A program made the position numbers and the translations under genes. Under the pieces are notes generated by a model. It ran no database searches. It saw only the letters and a program-made list of their open reading frames with translations, and had not been told where the DNA came from. DNA of 18,941 nucleotides from DATDCY01 sp031406795 [NCBI: Candidatus Rokuibacteriota bacterium] (GTDB lineage Bacteria; JAUVQV01). Below are positions 1 through 7,643 of the stretch, piece by piece (positions within the stretch are counted from its first letter, which is position 1; each line of letters begins with the position of its first letter). The stretch lies in the NCBI GenBank assembly GCA_031406795.1, contig JANOHV010000247.1, positions 1 through 18,941 on the forward strand. Direction: 5' to 3'.

Positions 1-881
1 GGCGGGAGGGCGCCCGCGCCCGGCGCCACCACCACCGCGCCTAACTCCTCGAGATCGATTTCGACGAAGCCTTGGTTCGTCCCGGGGGGGCGCTCGGGCT
101 CCGGCGCCACCGCCGGCGGGGGGGGCGCGGGCGGCGGTGCCACGACCCGCGGAGGCGGAGGCGGAGGCGGAGGCGGAGGCGGAGGTGGTGGGGGCGGGGG
201 CGGCGGCGGGGGCGGGGGCGGCGCAAATACCGCCGATGGCGCCGGCGGCGGCGGCGGCACGTCCCGTCGCTCGGGGGGAGCGGCGGCGCTGGTGTCGAAC
301 TGATGGCGCAGCCGCGAGAGCGTCAGCTTGACGATCAGCTTGAGCGTTTCGAAGACCCCCTCGCCGCGGTTGGCCACCGCCTCGCACAGCGGGTACCCTT
401 CGACCCCCATCGCGGCGACCAGGTCGCCGACGCTCGCGGCGCTCGGCAAGTCGCGCTTGTTGAGCTGGATCACGATGGGGACCTTCGCGGGGTCGTAACC
501 GTTCTCGATCAGGTTCTCGATCAGGTTCTCGAAGCTCTCGCGGTTGCGCTCGACCATCGAGAGCTGCGAGTCCGCGACGAACGCCACCGCGTCCACGCCC
601 TTGAGCACCAGCTTGCGGGTGGCGTTGTAGTGCACCTGGCCGGGGACGGTGTAGAGCTGGAACCTGACCTTGTAGCCGCCGATCGAGCCCATCTCGATCG
701 GCAGGAAGTCGAAAAAGAGCGTGCGGTCGCCGTCGGTCGCGAGCGAGAGCAGCTTGCCGCGGGCTCCCGGGTCGAGTTTCTCGTGGATGAACTGGAGGTT
801 CGTGGTCTTGCCGCAGAGCCCGGGCCCGTAATAGACGAGCTTGGCCGTGACTTCACGGATCGCGTAATTGAAGAGAACCAT
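1..881 (-). CDS. MglA-like Ras-family GTPase with proline-rich C-terminal tail (partial, runs off left edge)
   Basis: This is a small GTPase of the bacterial MglA family, cytoplasmic switches that set cell polarity and act on gliding and type IV pilus machinery. At least 293 codons are present and the stop lies outside the window. Seen directly: a P-loop GPGLCGKT at residues 19-26, the TVPGQ motif at 78-82 where Ras G3 would be, and NKRD at 141-144 for guanine recognition. The GTPase domain ends near residue 198, where a canonical MglA (about 195 aa) would stop. Here a proline-rich tail of at least 95 residues follows, including 24 consecutive prolines (221-244), and later an acidic patch EIDLEELG. 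The start gives the typical MglA N-terminus, but no clear Shine-Dalgarno precedes it. The gene lies 23 bp after the TPR lipoprotein gene, so it is probably the last or a late gene of the operon. No MglB/Roadblock gene is visible. Family call is firm; the role of the tail is unknown. Confidence 0.9.
   Translation of the reverse strand, partial: MVLFNYAIREVTAKLVYYGPGLCGKTTNLQFIHEKLDPGARGKLLSLATDGDRTLFFDFLPIEMGSIGGYKVRFQLYTVPGQVHYNATRKLVLKGVDAVAFVADSQLSMVERNRESFENLIENLIENGYDPAKVPIVIQLNKRDLPSAASVGDLVAAMGVEGYPLCEAVANRGEGVFETLKLIVKLTLSRLRHQFDTSAAAPPERRDVPPPPPAPSAVFAPPPPPPPPPPPPPPPPPPPPPPPPRVVAPPPAPPPPAVAPEPERPPGTNQGFVEIDLEELGAVVVAPGAGALP
150..221 (-). repeat. Low-complexity tract encoding 24 consecutive prolines, with a GGAGGC hexanucleotide microsatellite
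   Basis: On the plus strand GGAGGC is repeated five times from 151 to 180, followed by a near copy GGAGGT (181-186). Beyond that come G-runs broken by single C or T. Read on the minus strand, every codon from 221 down to 150 is CCN (24 prolines). The repeat unit is six bases, so copy-number change would alter tail length by two residues without breaking the frame. Confidence 0.9.
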
Positions 882-904
882 CGGTGCCGCGCGCTCGCGT
901 CTGC

Positions 905-1777
905 CTAGTTGGCGGACGCAGTCACGCCGCGCCCCTGAAGGTCCCAGTAGTGCTCGTGAGCGACTCGCTTGACCCGCTCGTCATCCGCCAGCTCCAGCAC
1001 CTTCGTCCACTGCTCCAGGGCCTCCTGTTCCTTGCCGATCCACTCGAGGACGGTGGCGAAGTGCACGCGGACCTCGAGGTTTTTCGGATCATAAAGGAAG
1101 GCCTTGCCAATTTCAATGGTCGCCTCGGCGAACATCCCCTTCTTGAAGTAATACCAGCCGAGCGTGTCGCGATACAGCACGTTTTCGGGGTTCTTCTCGA
1201 TCGCGCGCATCAGGAACGGCAGCGGGTCCTGATCCGGGACGGGACTCTCCAGCAACAGCGCGCCGACGTTGTTGAGCGACGCGGCGGCATCGGGGTTGAG
1301 CCGGATCGCCTCCTGGAAAGCCGCGAGGGCCCCGGCGCGGTCGCCCTCGAGGTAGCGCAGGTAGCCGTCCGTCGAGTAGAAGAACGAGACCCGCGGCCAG
1401 TTCATCTGGGCCTTGGAGAGAAACTGGCGGGCCAGGTCGCGTTCGCCGCCGCGATAGAGCGCGAGCACCAGGTTATTCATCGCGAACAGGTATTCCGGGT
1501 CCAGCTCGAGCGCCTTGCGGTAAGCGGCCTGGGCCGCGCCCGTCTTGCCCTGGCGCGCCAGCGCGTTGCCGAGGTTGTTGTGCAGCCGGGGGCGCTGCGC
1601 TCCGAGTTCCAGCGCCTTGCGATAACCGGCTTCCGCCTGCTCGTGCTCGCCGGCGGCGTAGAGGCCGTTCGCCGTCTGCTCCAGCTTGTCGACCGGGGCG
1701 AGCGGCGTCTCGCGCCGGCAACCCGGCAGCAGCGCCGCGAGAACCGCCAGCGCCGCGAACAGCGACCGGGCGCTCAC
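905..1777 (-). CDS. TPR-repeat lipoprotein
   Basis: The predicted protein has 290 residues. A GTG start overlaps the TGA of the upstream FecR-domain gene, suggesting translational coupling; a longer open frame upstream is only the shadow of that gene. The N-terminus is a lipoprotein signal ending in LLPGC, with Cys20 as the lipidated residue. The rest is a string of tetratricopeptide repeats from about residue 30 to 285, with recognisable units such as NNLGNALARQGK, AAYRKALELDP, AAFQEAIRLNP and TLGWYYFKKGMFAEA. TPRs make protein-binding superhelices, so this is probably a membrane-anchored periplasmic or outer-membrane scaffold. Its neighbours (a FecR/Ig-like protein before it, the MglA-like GTPase after it) suggest it belongs to an envelope complex whose inner side is regulated by the GTPase and c-di-GMP enzymes. 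That role is inference; no catalytic domain is seen. Confidence 0.85.
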   Translation of the reverse strand: MSARSLFAALAVLAALLPGCRRETPLAPVDKLEQTANGLYAAGEHEQAEAGYRKALELGAQRPRLHNNLGNALARQGKTGAAQAAYRKALELDPEYLFAMNNLVLALYRGGERDLARQFLSKAQMNWPRVSFFYSTDGYLRYLEGDRAGALAAFQEAIRLNPDAAASLNNVGALLLESPVPDQDPLPFLMRAIEKNPENVLYRDTLGWYYFKKGMFAEATIEIGKAFLYDPKNLEVRVHFATVLEWIGKEQEALEQWTKVLELADDERVKRVAHEHYWDLQGRGVTASAN

Positions 1778-3105
1778 GACTGCACCCGCTGGACGAGGCT
1801 CTTGAGGTTGCCCGCGCGGTCGCGCGCGAGGATCTCCATCTCGGCCTGCCCCACGGCCAGCCCCTTGAGCACCGCCGAGAAATACCCGGTCTCGTCGACC
1901 AAGACCGGGCGCCCGCCGACGCTCAGCGTGGCACCGGGCTCGGTGCGCCCGTTGACGAGCACCTCGCGCCCGCGGCCCGACTGCAGCACGACGAACTTCT
2001 GGATCTCGATGAACGGCGCCTGGCGGTCGACGACGATCCGCACCGGCACCGGGTCGGCGAAATCGCCGGTGCGGCCCTGGGCGTCCAACGCGGCCACCCG
2101 CACGTGGTACACACCCTGGCCGAGCGAGGGGGTCGCGAAGGCCGTCACGCGCAGATCGTCGCGGGACACGACCGGCTTGTCGAAGAACCGGTCCCCGGCG
2201 ATCTCGAGCCGGTAGGCGCGCGCGCCGGACACCGCCTCCCAGGCGCACGAGATCACCACCCCGCCGGTGGCGCTCGGGAATGTTTCGAGCGGGCGGGGGG
2301 CGGTCACGCGCGGGGCGGGCAGCAGATTCTCGGGACTCGTGATCTCCTTGAGCGCCGAGATCATGACGGTCTTGCGGTCCGTCACCTGGACCCTCTGGCT
2401 GCCGGTGTCGAGATCGACCTGGCCGGAGTAGACGCTGACCTGGCTCTGTTTGTCGGCGCGGATCTCGACGCTCATGCGGGCCTTGTCGATCTCCGCGGTG
2501 GCCGTGGGCATCTCAAGCCGGAACTGCGAACCCCGCACGACGGATTTCTTGATATCCGCCTCGATGTTGCTCACCAGCAGCCGCACGGAGGACTTGCGGA
2601 CCTTGGTGCGGACGTTCTCGGTCAGATCGCCGATGACGATCAGCGAGTCCGGCTTGATGCGCAGCACGTTGCCGTCGTCGAAGCCGACTTCGGCCCGCGC
2701 GCTCGAAAAAGTACGCACGCGGTCCCCGCTGGCCAGCCGCATCCCGTCCTGCCCGCCCTTCCAGGCGAGGTCGGTGGCGCGCTGGATCTCGACCCGCCCG
2801 GACACGAAGGTCAGGGTCGCGAAGCGCTGTTCGACCAGGTCGGCCTCCTCCGGCGAGGAGGTGATCAGCGCGATGCGCTGGTCGACCGAGCGGCGGGCGA
2901 GCGAGACGAGGCGCCCGACGACGCTCTCGGTCCCCCGCGAACGGGAGTACAGGACGCTGCCGCCGACGCCGAGCGCCAGCAGCAGCAGGATCGCTCCCCA
3001 GATCTTGACCGCGAAGTACGAGACGCGGATCAGCCGCCAGTTCAGGCGCTTGTCGTCTTTCGCGCGGGAGTCGTTCCGGCGAGGCTCAGGCCGCTGGTAG
3101 CGCAT
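1774..3105 (-). CDS. FecR-domain protein with Ig-like/Fn3-like C-terminal domains, membrane anchored
   Basis: The protein has 443 residues. A basic N-terminus (about 1-30) precedes a single transmembrane segment (about 36-53), which should leave most of the protein outside the cytoplasm. Residues about 96-235 look like a FecR domain: a glycine-rich VSGRVEI start, SGDRVRTFSSARAEVGFDDGN, and a later IRADKQSQVSVYSGQVDL stretch. After a linker, residues about 275-360 look like a fibronectin/Ig-type beta sandwich (ISCAWEAVSGARAYRLEIA). Residues about 378-441 resemble a bacterial Ig-like repeat (VNGRTEPGATLSVGG, ARDRAGN). FecR domains outside iron uptake occur in envelope proteins, often with LysM or TPR partners, but the function is not defined. 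The gene overlaps the HD-GYP gene by 20 bp upstream and the TPR lipoprotein gene downstream. No sigma-factor gene is adjacent, so a classical FecIR role is unlikely. Confidence 0.82.
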   Translation of the reverse strand: MRYQRPEPRRNDSRAKDDKRLNWRLIRVSYFAVKIWGAILLLLALGVGGSVLYSRSRGTESVVGRLVSLARRSVDQRIALITSSPEEADLVEQRFATLTFVSGRVEIQRATDLAWKGGQDGMRLASGDRVRTFSSARAEVGFDDGNVLRIKPDSLIVIGDLTENVRTKVRKSSVRLLVSNIEADIKKSVVRGSQFRLEMPTATAEIDKARMSVEIRADKQSQVSVYSGQVDLDTGSQRVQVTDRKTVMISALKEITSPENLLPAPRVTAPRPLETFPSATGGVVISCAWEAVSGARAYRLEIAGDRFFDKPVVSRDDLRVTAFATPSLGQGVYHVRVAALDAQGRTGDFADPVPVRIVVDRQAPFIEIQKFVVLQSGRGREVLVNGRTEPGATLSVGGRPVLVDETGYFSAVLKGLAVGQAEMEILARDRAGNLKSLVQRVQS

Positions 3106-4873
3106 GGTCTCCTTCCCTGGCCGGCGCGGCCGTCGGCGCGCCGGCGGCGCCCGTCTGCGGGCGCCCGAGTTTGCGGTGGGCCTGGACGAACGCCTGGACG
3201 ATCTTGGGGTCGTAGCGGCTGCCCGAGAGTCGCTGCAGCGTCTGGATCACGAAAGCATCGTCCTTGGCTTTCTGGTAGAGCCGCTCCGAGGTCATGGCGT
3301 CGAAGGTGTCGGCCACCGCGATTACGCGCGCCATCAGCGGGATCTCGCCGCCGGCGAGCCCGTCCGGGTAACCGGTGCCATCGAGCGCTTCGTGGTGGTG
3401 GCGCATGCCGGGGATGATGTCCTTGAGCTGCCGGATCGGGCCCATGATGTTCGCCCCCATCGCCGGGTGGCCCTTGATGATCGCGTACTCGGCGTCGGTC
3501 AGCCGCTCGGGCTTGCGCAGCACGGCGTCCGCGATGCCGATCTTGCCGACGTCGTGCAGCAGGCCGGCGATCTGCACCCGCTCAAGGGATTTTTCGTCGA
3601 GCCCCAGCTCGCGGGCGATCGCGACACTGAAGTAGGCCACGCGCTCGGAGTGGCCGCGCGTGTACGGGTCCTTGGCGTCGATCGCGGCGGCCAGCGACTT
3701 GATGGTCGAGAGGAAGAGCTCGCGCATGTTGCGGTCGTAGCTGTCGAGCTGGCGCGTCATGTGGTTGAAGGTGTCGGCGAGCTGGCCGAACTCGTTGTGC
3801 GAGCGCGCGGTGATCGTCCCCTTGAAGTCGCCGCGCGAGATCGCCAGCGCGCGGTCGGCGAACGCCCGGATCGGGCGGCTGATCCCCTGCGCGAAGCTGA
3901 TGCCGATGCCGACGGCGAGCACCAGGCCCAGCGCGATCCACAGGACGGTCTGACGGCGCAGCTCGGTGAGCGAACCGTAGGCCTCGGCTCGCAGCTCTTC
4001 GATGACGACGCCCCAGCCGACCCCCGGCACCAGGTCGTAGGCCCCGAGCATCTGGCGCCCGGCGCGGTCGCGGAACGGGACGCTGCCGAGGGTCTGCCCG
4101 GCCTGCAGATAGCCGACGATCTCCACGTCGGCGAGACTTTCGCGCCGGCGCACGAGCTCCAGATCGCGGTGGGCGACGAGCACGCCGCGCCGGTCGACGA
4201 GGTAGGCCTGGCCGGTCGTGCCGACGCGGATCTTGGCCACCAGCGACTGGAGATCCGCCAGACTGACGATCGCCTGCAGGGCCGCCGTCACCCGGTTGTT
4301 CTCGTCGCGCACCGGCACCGCGAACGCGACGGCCGCGGCCGAGCCGCCCGCGGGGAAGAACGGCGTACCGATGTACTCCTCGCCGCGCAGCGCGGCCGCC
4401 GCGGCCATCGCGGCCTCCCCGCGGCTGAGTTGCTCCCAGGGCCCGGACGCGCCGCGGTTGACCTCCGCGACCTGCCGGCCCTCCGCGGTGACCACGCGCA
4501 CCGCGAGCAGGCTGTTGTACGAATCAAGGAAGGGGATCAGCAGGTCCAGGCTGCGCCCCTCATCCAGGTGCGTCATCAATCCCTGGAAACGGGCCATGCC
4601 GCGCAGCGTCGCGCTCGTGCCGCTGAGGAAGGACTCGACGCGCTCGGCGCTGCCGGTCACGATCTGGGTGTGCGCGGCGAGAATCCCGCTCTCGAGCGTA
4701 CTCTGGTTGATCTGCATCATCTTGCGGCTCGAGATAATCAGCGGGCCGACCCCGACGAGCAGCAGCACCGCGAGCAGCTGGTAGAGCAGCTTGACGCGCC
4801 ACGGCCGGCAATTCGACGCGGCGGCCACCCTGGCCGGGGCCGTCGGGGCCGCCGGCGCCGCAGCCCGGCTCAT
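3086..4873 (-). CDS. Cache-HAMP-HD-GYP transmembrane c-di-GMP phosphodiesterase
   Basis: The protein has 595 residues and a sensor layout. TM1 lies at about 27-49, followed by a periplasmic dCache-like domain (about 50-303, including IGTPFFPAGG and GQAYLVDRRGVLVAHRD). TM2 is at about 308-328, a HAMP domain at about 329-381, and a C-terminal HD-GYP domain at about 385-570. HD-GYP landmarks are present: HDVGK at 440-444, GHP at 468-470, the HHExxDGxGYP motif (His493, His494, Glu495, GYP at 501-503), and AVADTFDAMTSERLY near 519-533. These metal ligands predict an active phosphodiesterase that hydrolyses c-di-GMP, controlled by an extracytoplasmic small-molecule signal. The start ATG overlaps the stop of the diguanylate cyclase gene by 4 bp, so synthesis and breakdown enzymes are translationally coupled. 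Ligand and output are unknown. Confidence 0.93.
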   Translation of the reverse strand: MSRAAAPAAPTAPARVAAASNCRPWRVKLLYQLLAVLLLVGVGPLIISSRKMMQINQSTLESGILAAHTQIVTGSAERVESFLSGTSATLRGMARFQGLMTHLDEGRSLDLLIPFLDSYNSLLAVRVVTAEGRQVAEVNRGASGPWEQLSRGEAAMAAAAALRGEEYIGTPFFPAGGSAAAVAFAVPVRDENNRVTAALQAIVSLADLQSLVAKIRVGTTGQAYLVDRRGVLVAHRDLELVRRRESLADVEIVGYLQAGQTLGSVPFRDRAGRQMLGAYDLVPGVGWGVVIEELRAEAYGSLTELRRQTVLWIALGLVLAVGIGISFAQGISRPIRAFADRALAISRGDFKGTITARSHNEFGQLADTFNHMTRQLDSYDRNMRELFLSTIKSLAAAIDAKDPYTRGHSERVAYFSVAIARELGLDEKSLERVQIAGLLHDVGKIGIADAVLRKPERLTDAEYAIIKGHPAMGANIMGPIRQLKDIIPGMRHHHEALDGTGYPDGLAGGEIPLMARVIAVADTFDAMTSERLYQKAKDDAFVIQTLQRLSGSRYDPKIVQAFVQAHRKLGRPQTGAAGAPTAAPAREGDHALPAA

Positions 4874-6309
4874 GCCTCCTCCTCCGCGGGCGTCTCTGCG
4901 ACGGGGGCCACCGCGAGGTAGACGCCGTTGCGGGTGCGGTTCTTTACCCGGTACATCGCCTGGTCGGCGAGACGGATCAGTTCGTTCTCGCTGGTACAGG
5001 TCTCGGGGAAGGACGCGACCCCGAAGCTCGCCGTGAGGTGCGCGGCCAGCCCCTCGCCGCCGAGGAAGACGTGTTCGTCCATCGCCTGGCGCAGCCGCTC
5101 GGCGACCATCGCCGCGGCGTCCATCTTCGTCTCGGGCAGGATCACGATGAATTCGTCGCCGCCGTAGCGCGCCACGATGTCGACGTCGCGCACGCCGCGG
5201 CGCAGCACGTCGGCGACCTCGCGCAGCAACTGGCTCCCGACGAGGTGCCCGTGGTGGTCGTTGACCAGCTTGAAGTGATCGAGGTCGAGGAAGATCAGCG
5301 AGACGTTGCTCTTGTAGCGGCGGCAGCGCTTGACCTCGACGTCGAGGTATTGCGTGAAATAGCGCGTGTTGTAGAGCCGGGTCAGCTCGTCGGTCAGCGT
5401 CAGCTGCTTGGTCTGCTGGTAGAGGCGCGCGTTCTCGATCGCGATCGCGGCGAACCCCGCCAGCCGGGTGACCAGGTTCAGGTCGCGCGGGGAGAAGCCG
5501 TCGCCGCCGCCCTTCTTGTTGACGACCTCGATGACGCCGAGCACGTGCCCGCGGGTTTCAAGCGGCACGCAGAGGATGGAGCGCGCGCACGCGCCGTAGG
5601 CCTGTTCGAGGTCGCACCAGCGCGTGTCGACGGCGGCGTCGTGGACGACGACCGGCTTGCCTTCGCGCGCGACCCACCCCGCGATCCCCTCGCCCGGCTT
5701 GATGACGGCGCCCGCACCCGTCCGGCCGGCGCCTTCGCCGACCGCGACCGAAAGGGAGAGCCCCCCCTCCCCCTCCTCGCCGAGCAGCAGCGACCAGGAT
5801 TCGGCGTGCACCAGCTCGCGCGTCTTCTCCATGATGATATTGAGCACCGTCTGCAGCTCGAGCGAGGAGATGATGGTGCGCCCGACCTCGTCGAGGGTGA
5901 GCAGTTCCAGGTCCTTCTCGTAGAGCTGGTGCGAGAGCTCCCGCCAGCGCAGCGCATTGCGCGCCGCGCGGACCAGCCGCTCGCTCTCCAGCGGCTCGGA
6001 AAGCAGCTCGTCGAACGCGGCGTTGAAGCGCACCGGCTCGGCGGCGCCGGCGGGGAGCACCCCGATCACCGGCACCGGAGGCAGCGATTGCTGGGCCAGC
6101 GCCAGCAGGCTGCGGTGCTCGCCGCGGGAGTCGACCCGCAGCACCACCAGGTCGACCTGGCGGCCGGAGAACTGCCGGATCCCCTCCTCGAGGGTGTCGA
6201 ACAGCAGCACGTCGACGCCGTTCGGCGCAGCCCCCGCGAGGCGCTCGCGCGCCGCGGCGGCCTCCCCGCCGATTTCGCGCGCGAGCAGGACCACCGGCTT
6301 CGCGCTCAC
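4870..6309 (-). CDS. Diguanylate cyclase: pseudo-receiver, GAF and GGDEF domains
   Basis: The cytoplasmic protein has 479 residues. The first about 118 have the alternating pattern of a response-regulator receiver (VVLLAREI, DLVVLRVD, VPVIGVLP). The residue aligning with the phospho-acceptor Asp appears to be Arg58, so this is probably a non-phosphorylated pseudo-receiver (inference). A GAF domain spans about 136-295 (ISSLELQTVLNIIM, GEGIAGWVAREGKP, VPLETRGHVLGVIEVVNK). The GGDEF domain starts near 303 with LTDELTRLYNTRYF, then DLDHFKLVND (342-351), and an intact active site GGDEF at 383-387. An RxxD motif (RDVD, 374-377) lies five residues before GGDEF, the position of the inhibitory I-site, so product feedback inhibition is expected. 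The enzyme should make c-di-GMP from two GTP. It overlaps its neighbours by 4 bp on both sides and is encoded beside an HD-GYP phosphodiesterase. Confidence 0.93.
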   Translation of the reverse strand: MSAKPVVLLAREIGGEAAAARERLAGAAPNGVDVLLFDTLEEGIRQFSGRQVDLVVLRVDSRGEHRSLLALAQQSLPPVPVIGVLPAGAAEPVRFNAAFDELLSEPLESERLVRAARNALRWRELSHQLYEKDLELLTLDEVGRTIISSLELQTVLNIIMEKTRELVHAESWSLLLGEEGEGGLSLSVAVGEGAGRTGAGAVIKPGEGIAGWVAREGKPVVVHDAAVDTRWCDLEQAYGACARSILCVPLETRGHVLGVIEVVNKKGGGDGFSPRDLNLVTRLAGFAAIAIENARLYQQTKQLTLTDELTRLYNTRYFTQYLDVEVKRCRRYKSNVSLIFLDLDHFKLVNDHHGHLVGSQLLREVADVLRRGVRDVDIVARYGGDEFIVILPETKMDAAAMVAERLRQAMDEHVFLGGEGLAAHLTASFGVASFPETCTSENELIRLADQAMYRVKNRTRNGVYLAVAPVAETPAEEEA

Positions 6310-7514
6310 CGCGCCGCCTCGCGTTCGAGCCGGTATTCGCGCTCGCCGCCATGGTAGACGAGGCTCGCACCGCCGACGCCGCGCAGCTCACGCGAGCGCA
6401 GCAGGCCGCTCTCCGCGAGCTTTTCGAGCGCGGGCGGATAGGACTGCTTCTCGAGGCGGTAGACCTCCAGCGCAAGGCGCACCCGGCGCAGCCGCACGGC
6501 GTCGACGAGAACAGCGGACTCGCGCTGCCCCTGCCCGCGGCGATACCGCTGCGCGACGATGCCCCAGGGGTTAAACAGGAACGCCGCGAGCACCAGGACC
6601 GCCGCGAGCGCGATGACGGCGTACTCCCGCGCCCCGCCCGGGAGCCGCCGCGGGGCGGCGCCGGCTTCGGACGCGGAGTTCGGCGCGGACGACGGCGCAA
6701 CGCCCTCCCGGGCGCGGATCAGGTTGAGCGAGAGCAGGCCGTAGAGCACTTTGCAGGTCTCGAACTCGCCGAAGTGGCTCAGATCGATGAGTTCCTGGAC
6801 CGTGCGCACGCCGTCGATCTGCGCCAGGATGCCGTTCTCCCGCGGTCCGAGCGCTTCGTCCCCGCGTTCGAAGGTGGTCGCGGCCGGCGCGGCTGCCTCT
6901 CCGGTATCGAAGTCCATCAGATCCTCGATACCGACGCGGGCCGGCCTCCCGTCGGCCGCGCCCTGGGGGAGCCGGCCGGCGAGGCGCTCGAAGACCACCT
7001 GGAAATTCGGGATCTTATTCTCGAGAATCGGCCACTCGTCGATCATCCGGGTCCCCTCCATCAGCACGAACTCCGCGGGGATGGGGGTGTAGATCTCCCG
7101 GTCGAACACCACCGGCTCGGGGCTGAAGTGGAAGCTCCCTTCCTTCCAGCGGAAGAGCCGGTAGACGGTCTCCTTGACCTGGAGCTGGAGGGCCTGGGAG
7201 AGCGCCTGCTGCGAGATGAGCTGCTGCCCGACGAGGATGTGTCCGAGCCGCTGTGAGGTGGCCTTCTGCACCTCCATCGCCCGCTCGAGCTGCTCCTTGC
7301 TCACCAGACGGGTGCGCAGCAGCACGCTGCCGAGGCGCTCGGCCTCGGTGCGCTGGAATTCGTCGGCGAACATGACCATGCCCTTCTCGAACGAGACGGT
7401 GACGAGCCGTCCGCCCTCGCCGCGCACGGTGAACACCCCGGTCTTCTTCTGCAGGCCGATCAGCTGGAAGATGTCCGCCAGCCCGAAGTCCTTGAACGTC
7501 CCTTCTAATGCCAT
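6306..7514 (-). CDS. DUF4388 (PatA-like N-terminal) protein with C-terminal membrane helix
   Basis: The protein has 402 residues and is the first gene of the six-gene run. Its N-terminus (MALEGTFKDFGLADIFQLIGLQ, then TGVFTV) is the hallmark of DUF4388/PatA-like N-terminal domains, found in signalling proteins that affect type IV pili and motility. Residues about 60-125 resemble the N-terminal region of GspE/PilB-type ATPases (RLGSVLLRTRLVSKEQLERA, then RLGHILVGQQLISQQALSQAL). A second DUF4388-like winged-helix element may lie at about 225-268. A transmembrane helix occupies about 297-316, and the region after it (ALEVYRLEKQSYPPALEKL) resembles a type II pseudopilin. The start ATG has no good Shine-Dalgarno, and repeat sequence begins about 10 bp upstream. 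Its stop overlaps the next start by 4 bp. Domain call for the N-terminus is strong; the rest is inference. Confidence 0.85.
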   Translation of the reverse strand: MALEGTFKDFGLADIFQLIGLQKKTGVFTVRGEGGRLVTVSFEKGMVMFADEFQRTEAERLGSVLLRTRLVSKEQLERAMEVQKATSQRLGHILVGQQLISQQALSQALQLQVKETVYRLFRWKEGSFHFSPEPVVFDREIYTPIPAEFVLMEGTRMIDEWPILENKIPNFQVVFERLAGRLPQGAADGRPARVGIEDLMDFDTGEAAAPAATTFERGDEALGPRENGILAQIDGVRTVQELIDLSHFGEFETCKVLYGLLSLNLIRAREGVAPSSAPNSASEAGAAPRRLPGGAREYAVIALAAVLVLAAFLFNPWGIVAQRYRRGQGQRESAVLVDAVRLRRVRLALEVYRLEKQSYPPALEKLAESGLLRSRELRGVGGASLVYHGGEREYRLEREAAR

Positions 7515-7524
7515 TGTTCACTCG

Positions 7525-7643
7525 GTCGCTGAAAAGAGCCCATCTGCGGCGTTGGGTTCGCACCGGTTCCCTGCGGCGGGCACCAGCCCGCCTCAGTCGC
7601 CGGATACTCACCCGCCTTGCATCTGGACCCTTTTGAGCAACCT
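7525..7643 (-). repeat. Interspersed repeat, copy A (terminal inverted repeats, internal palindrome)
   Basis: Its reverse complement closely matches 13783-13905 along its whole length. The ends form an imperfect inverted repeat: one end reads GCTGAAAAGAGCCCATCTGC and the other, reverse complemented, GTTGCTCAAAAGGGTCCAGATGC. In the middle is a GGCGGGCTGGTGCCCGCC palindrome. There is no open frame of its own that looks like a gene. It lies directly upstream of the DUF4388 gene start (7514) and replaces the region where a ribosome-binding site and promoter would be expected. Confidence 0.85.

Noticed and set aside
501-530. A 12-bp tandem duplication in the GTPase gene (LIENLIEN) that looked like an insertion
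   Set aside because: The spacing between the VADSQ and NKRD motifs fits normal MglA proteins, so it is part of the usual helix.
884-4921. Long plus-strand open frames opposite the FecR, HD-GYP and TPR genes
   Set aside because: High-GC shadow frames; the minus-strand translations carry clear family motifs.
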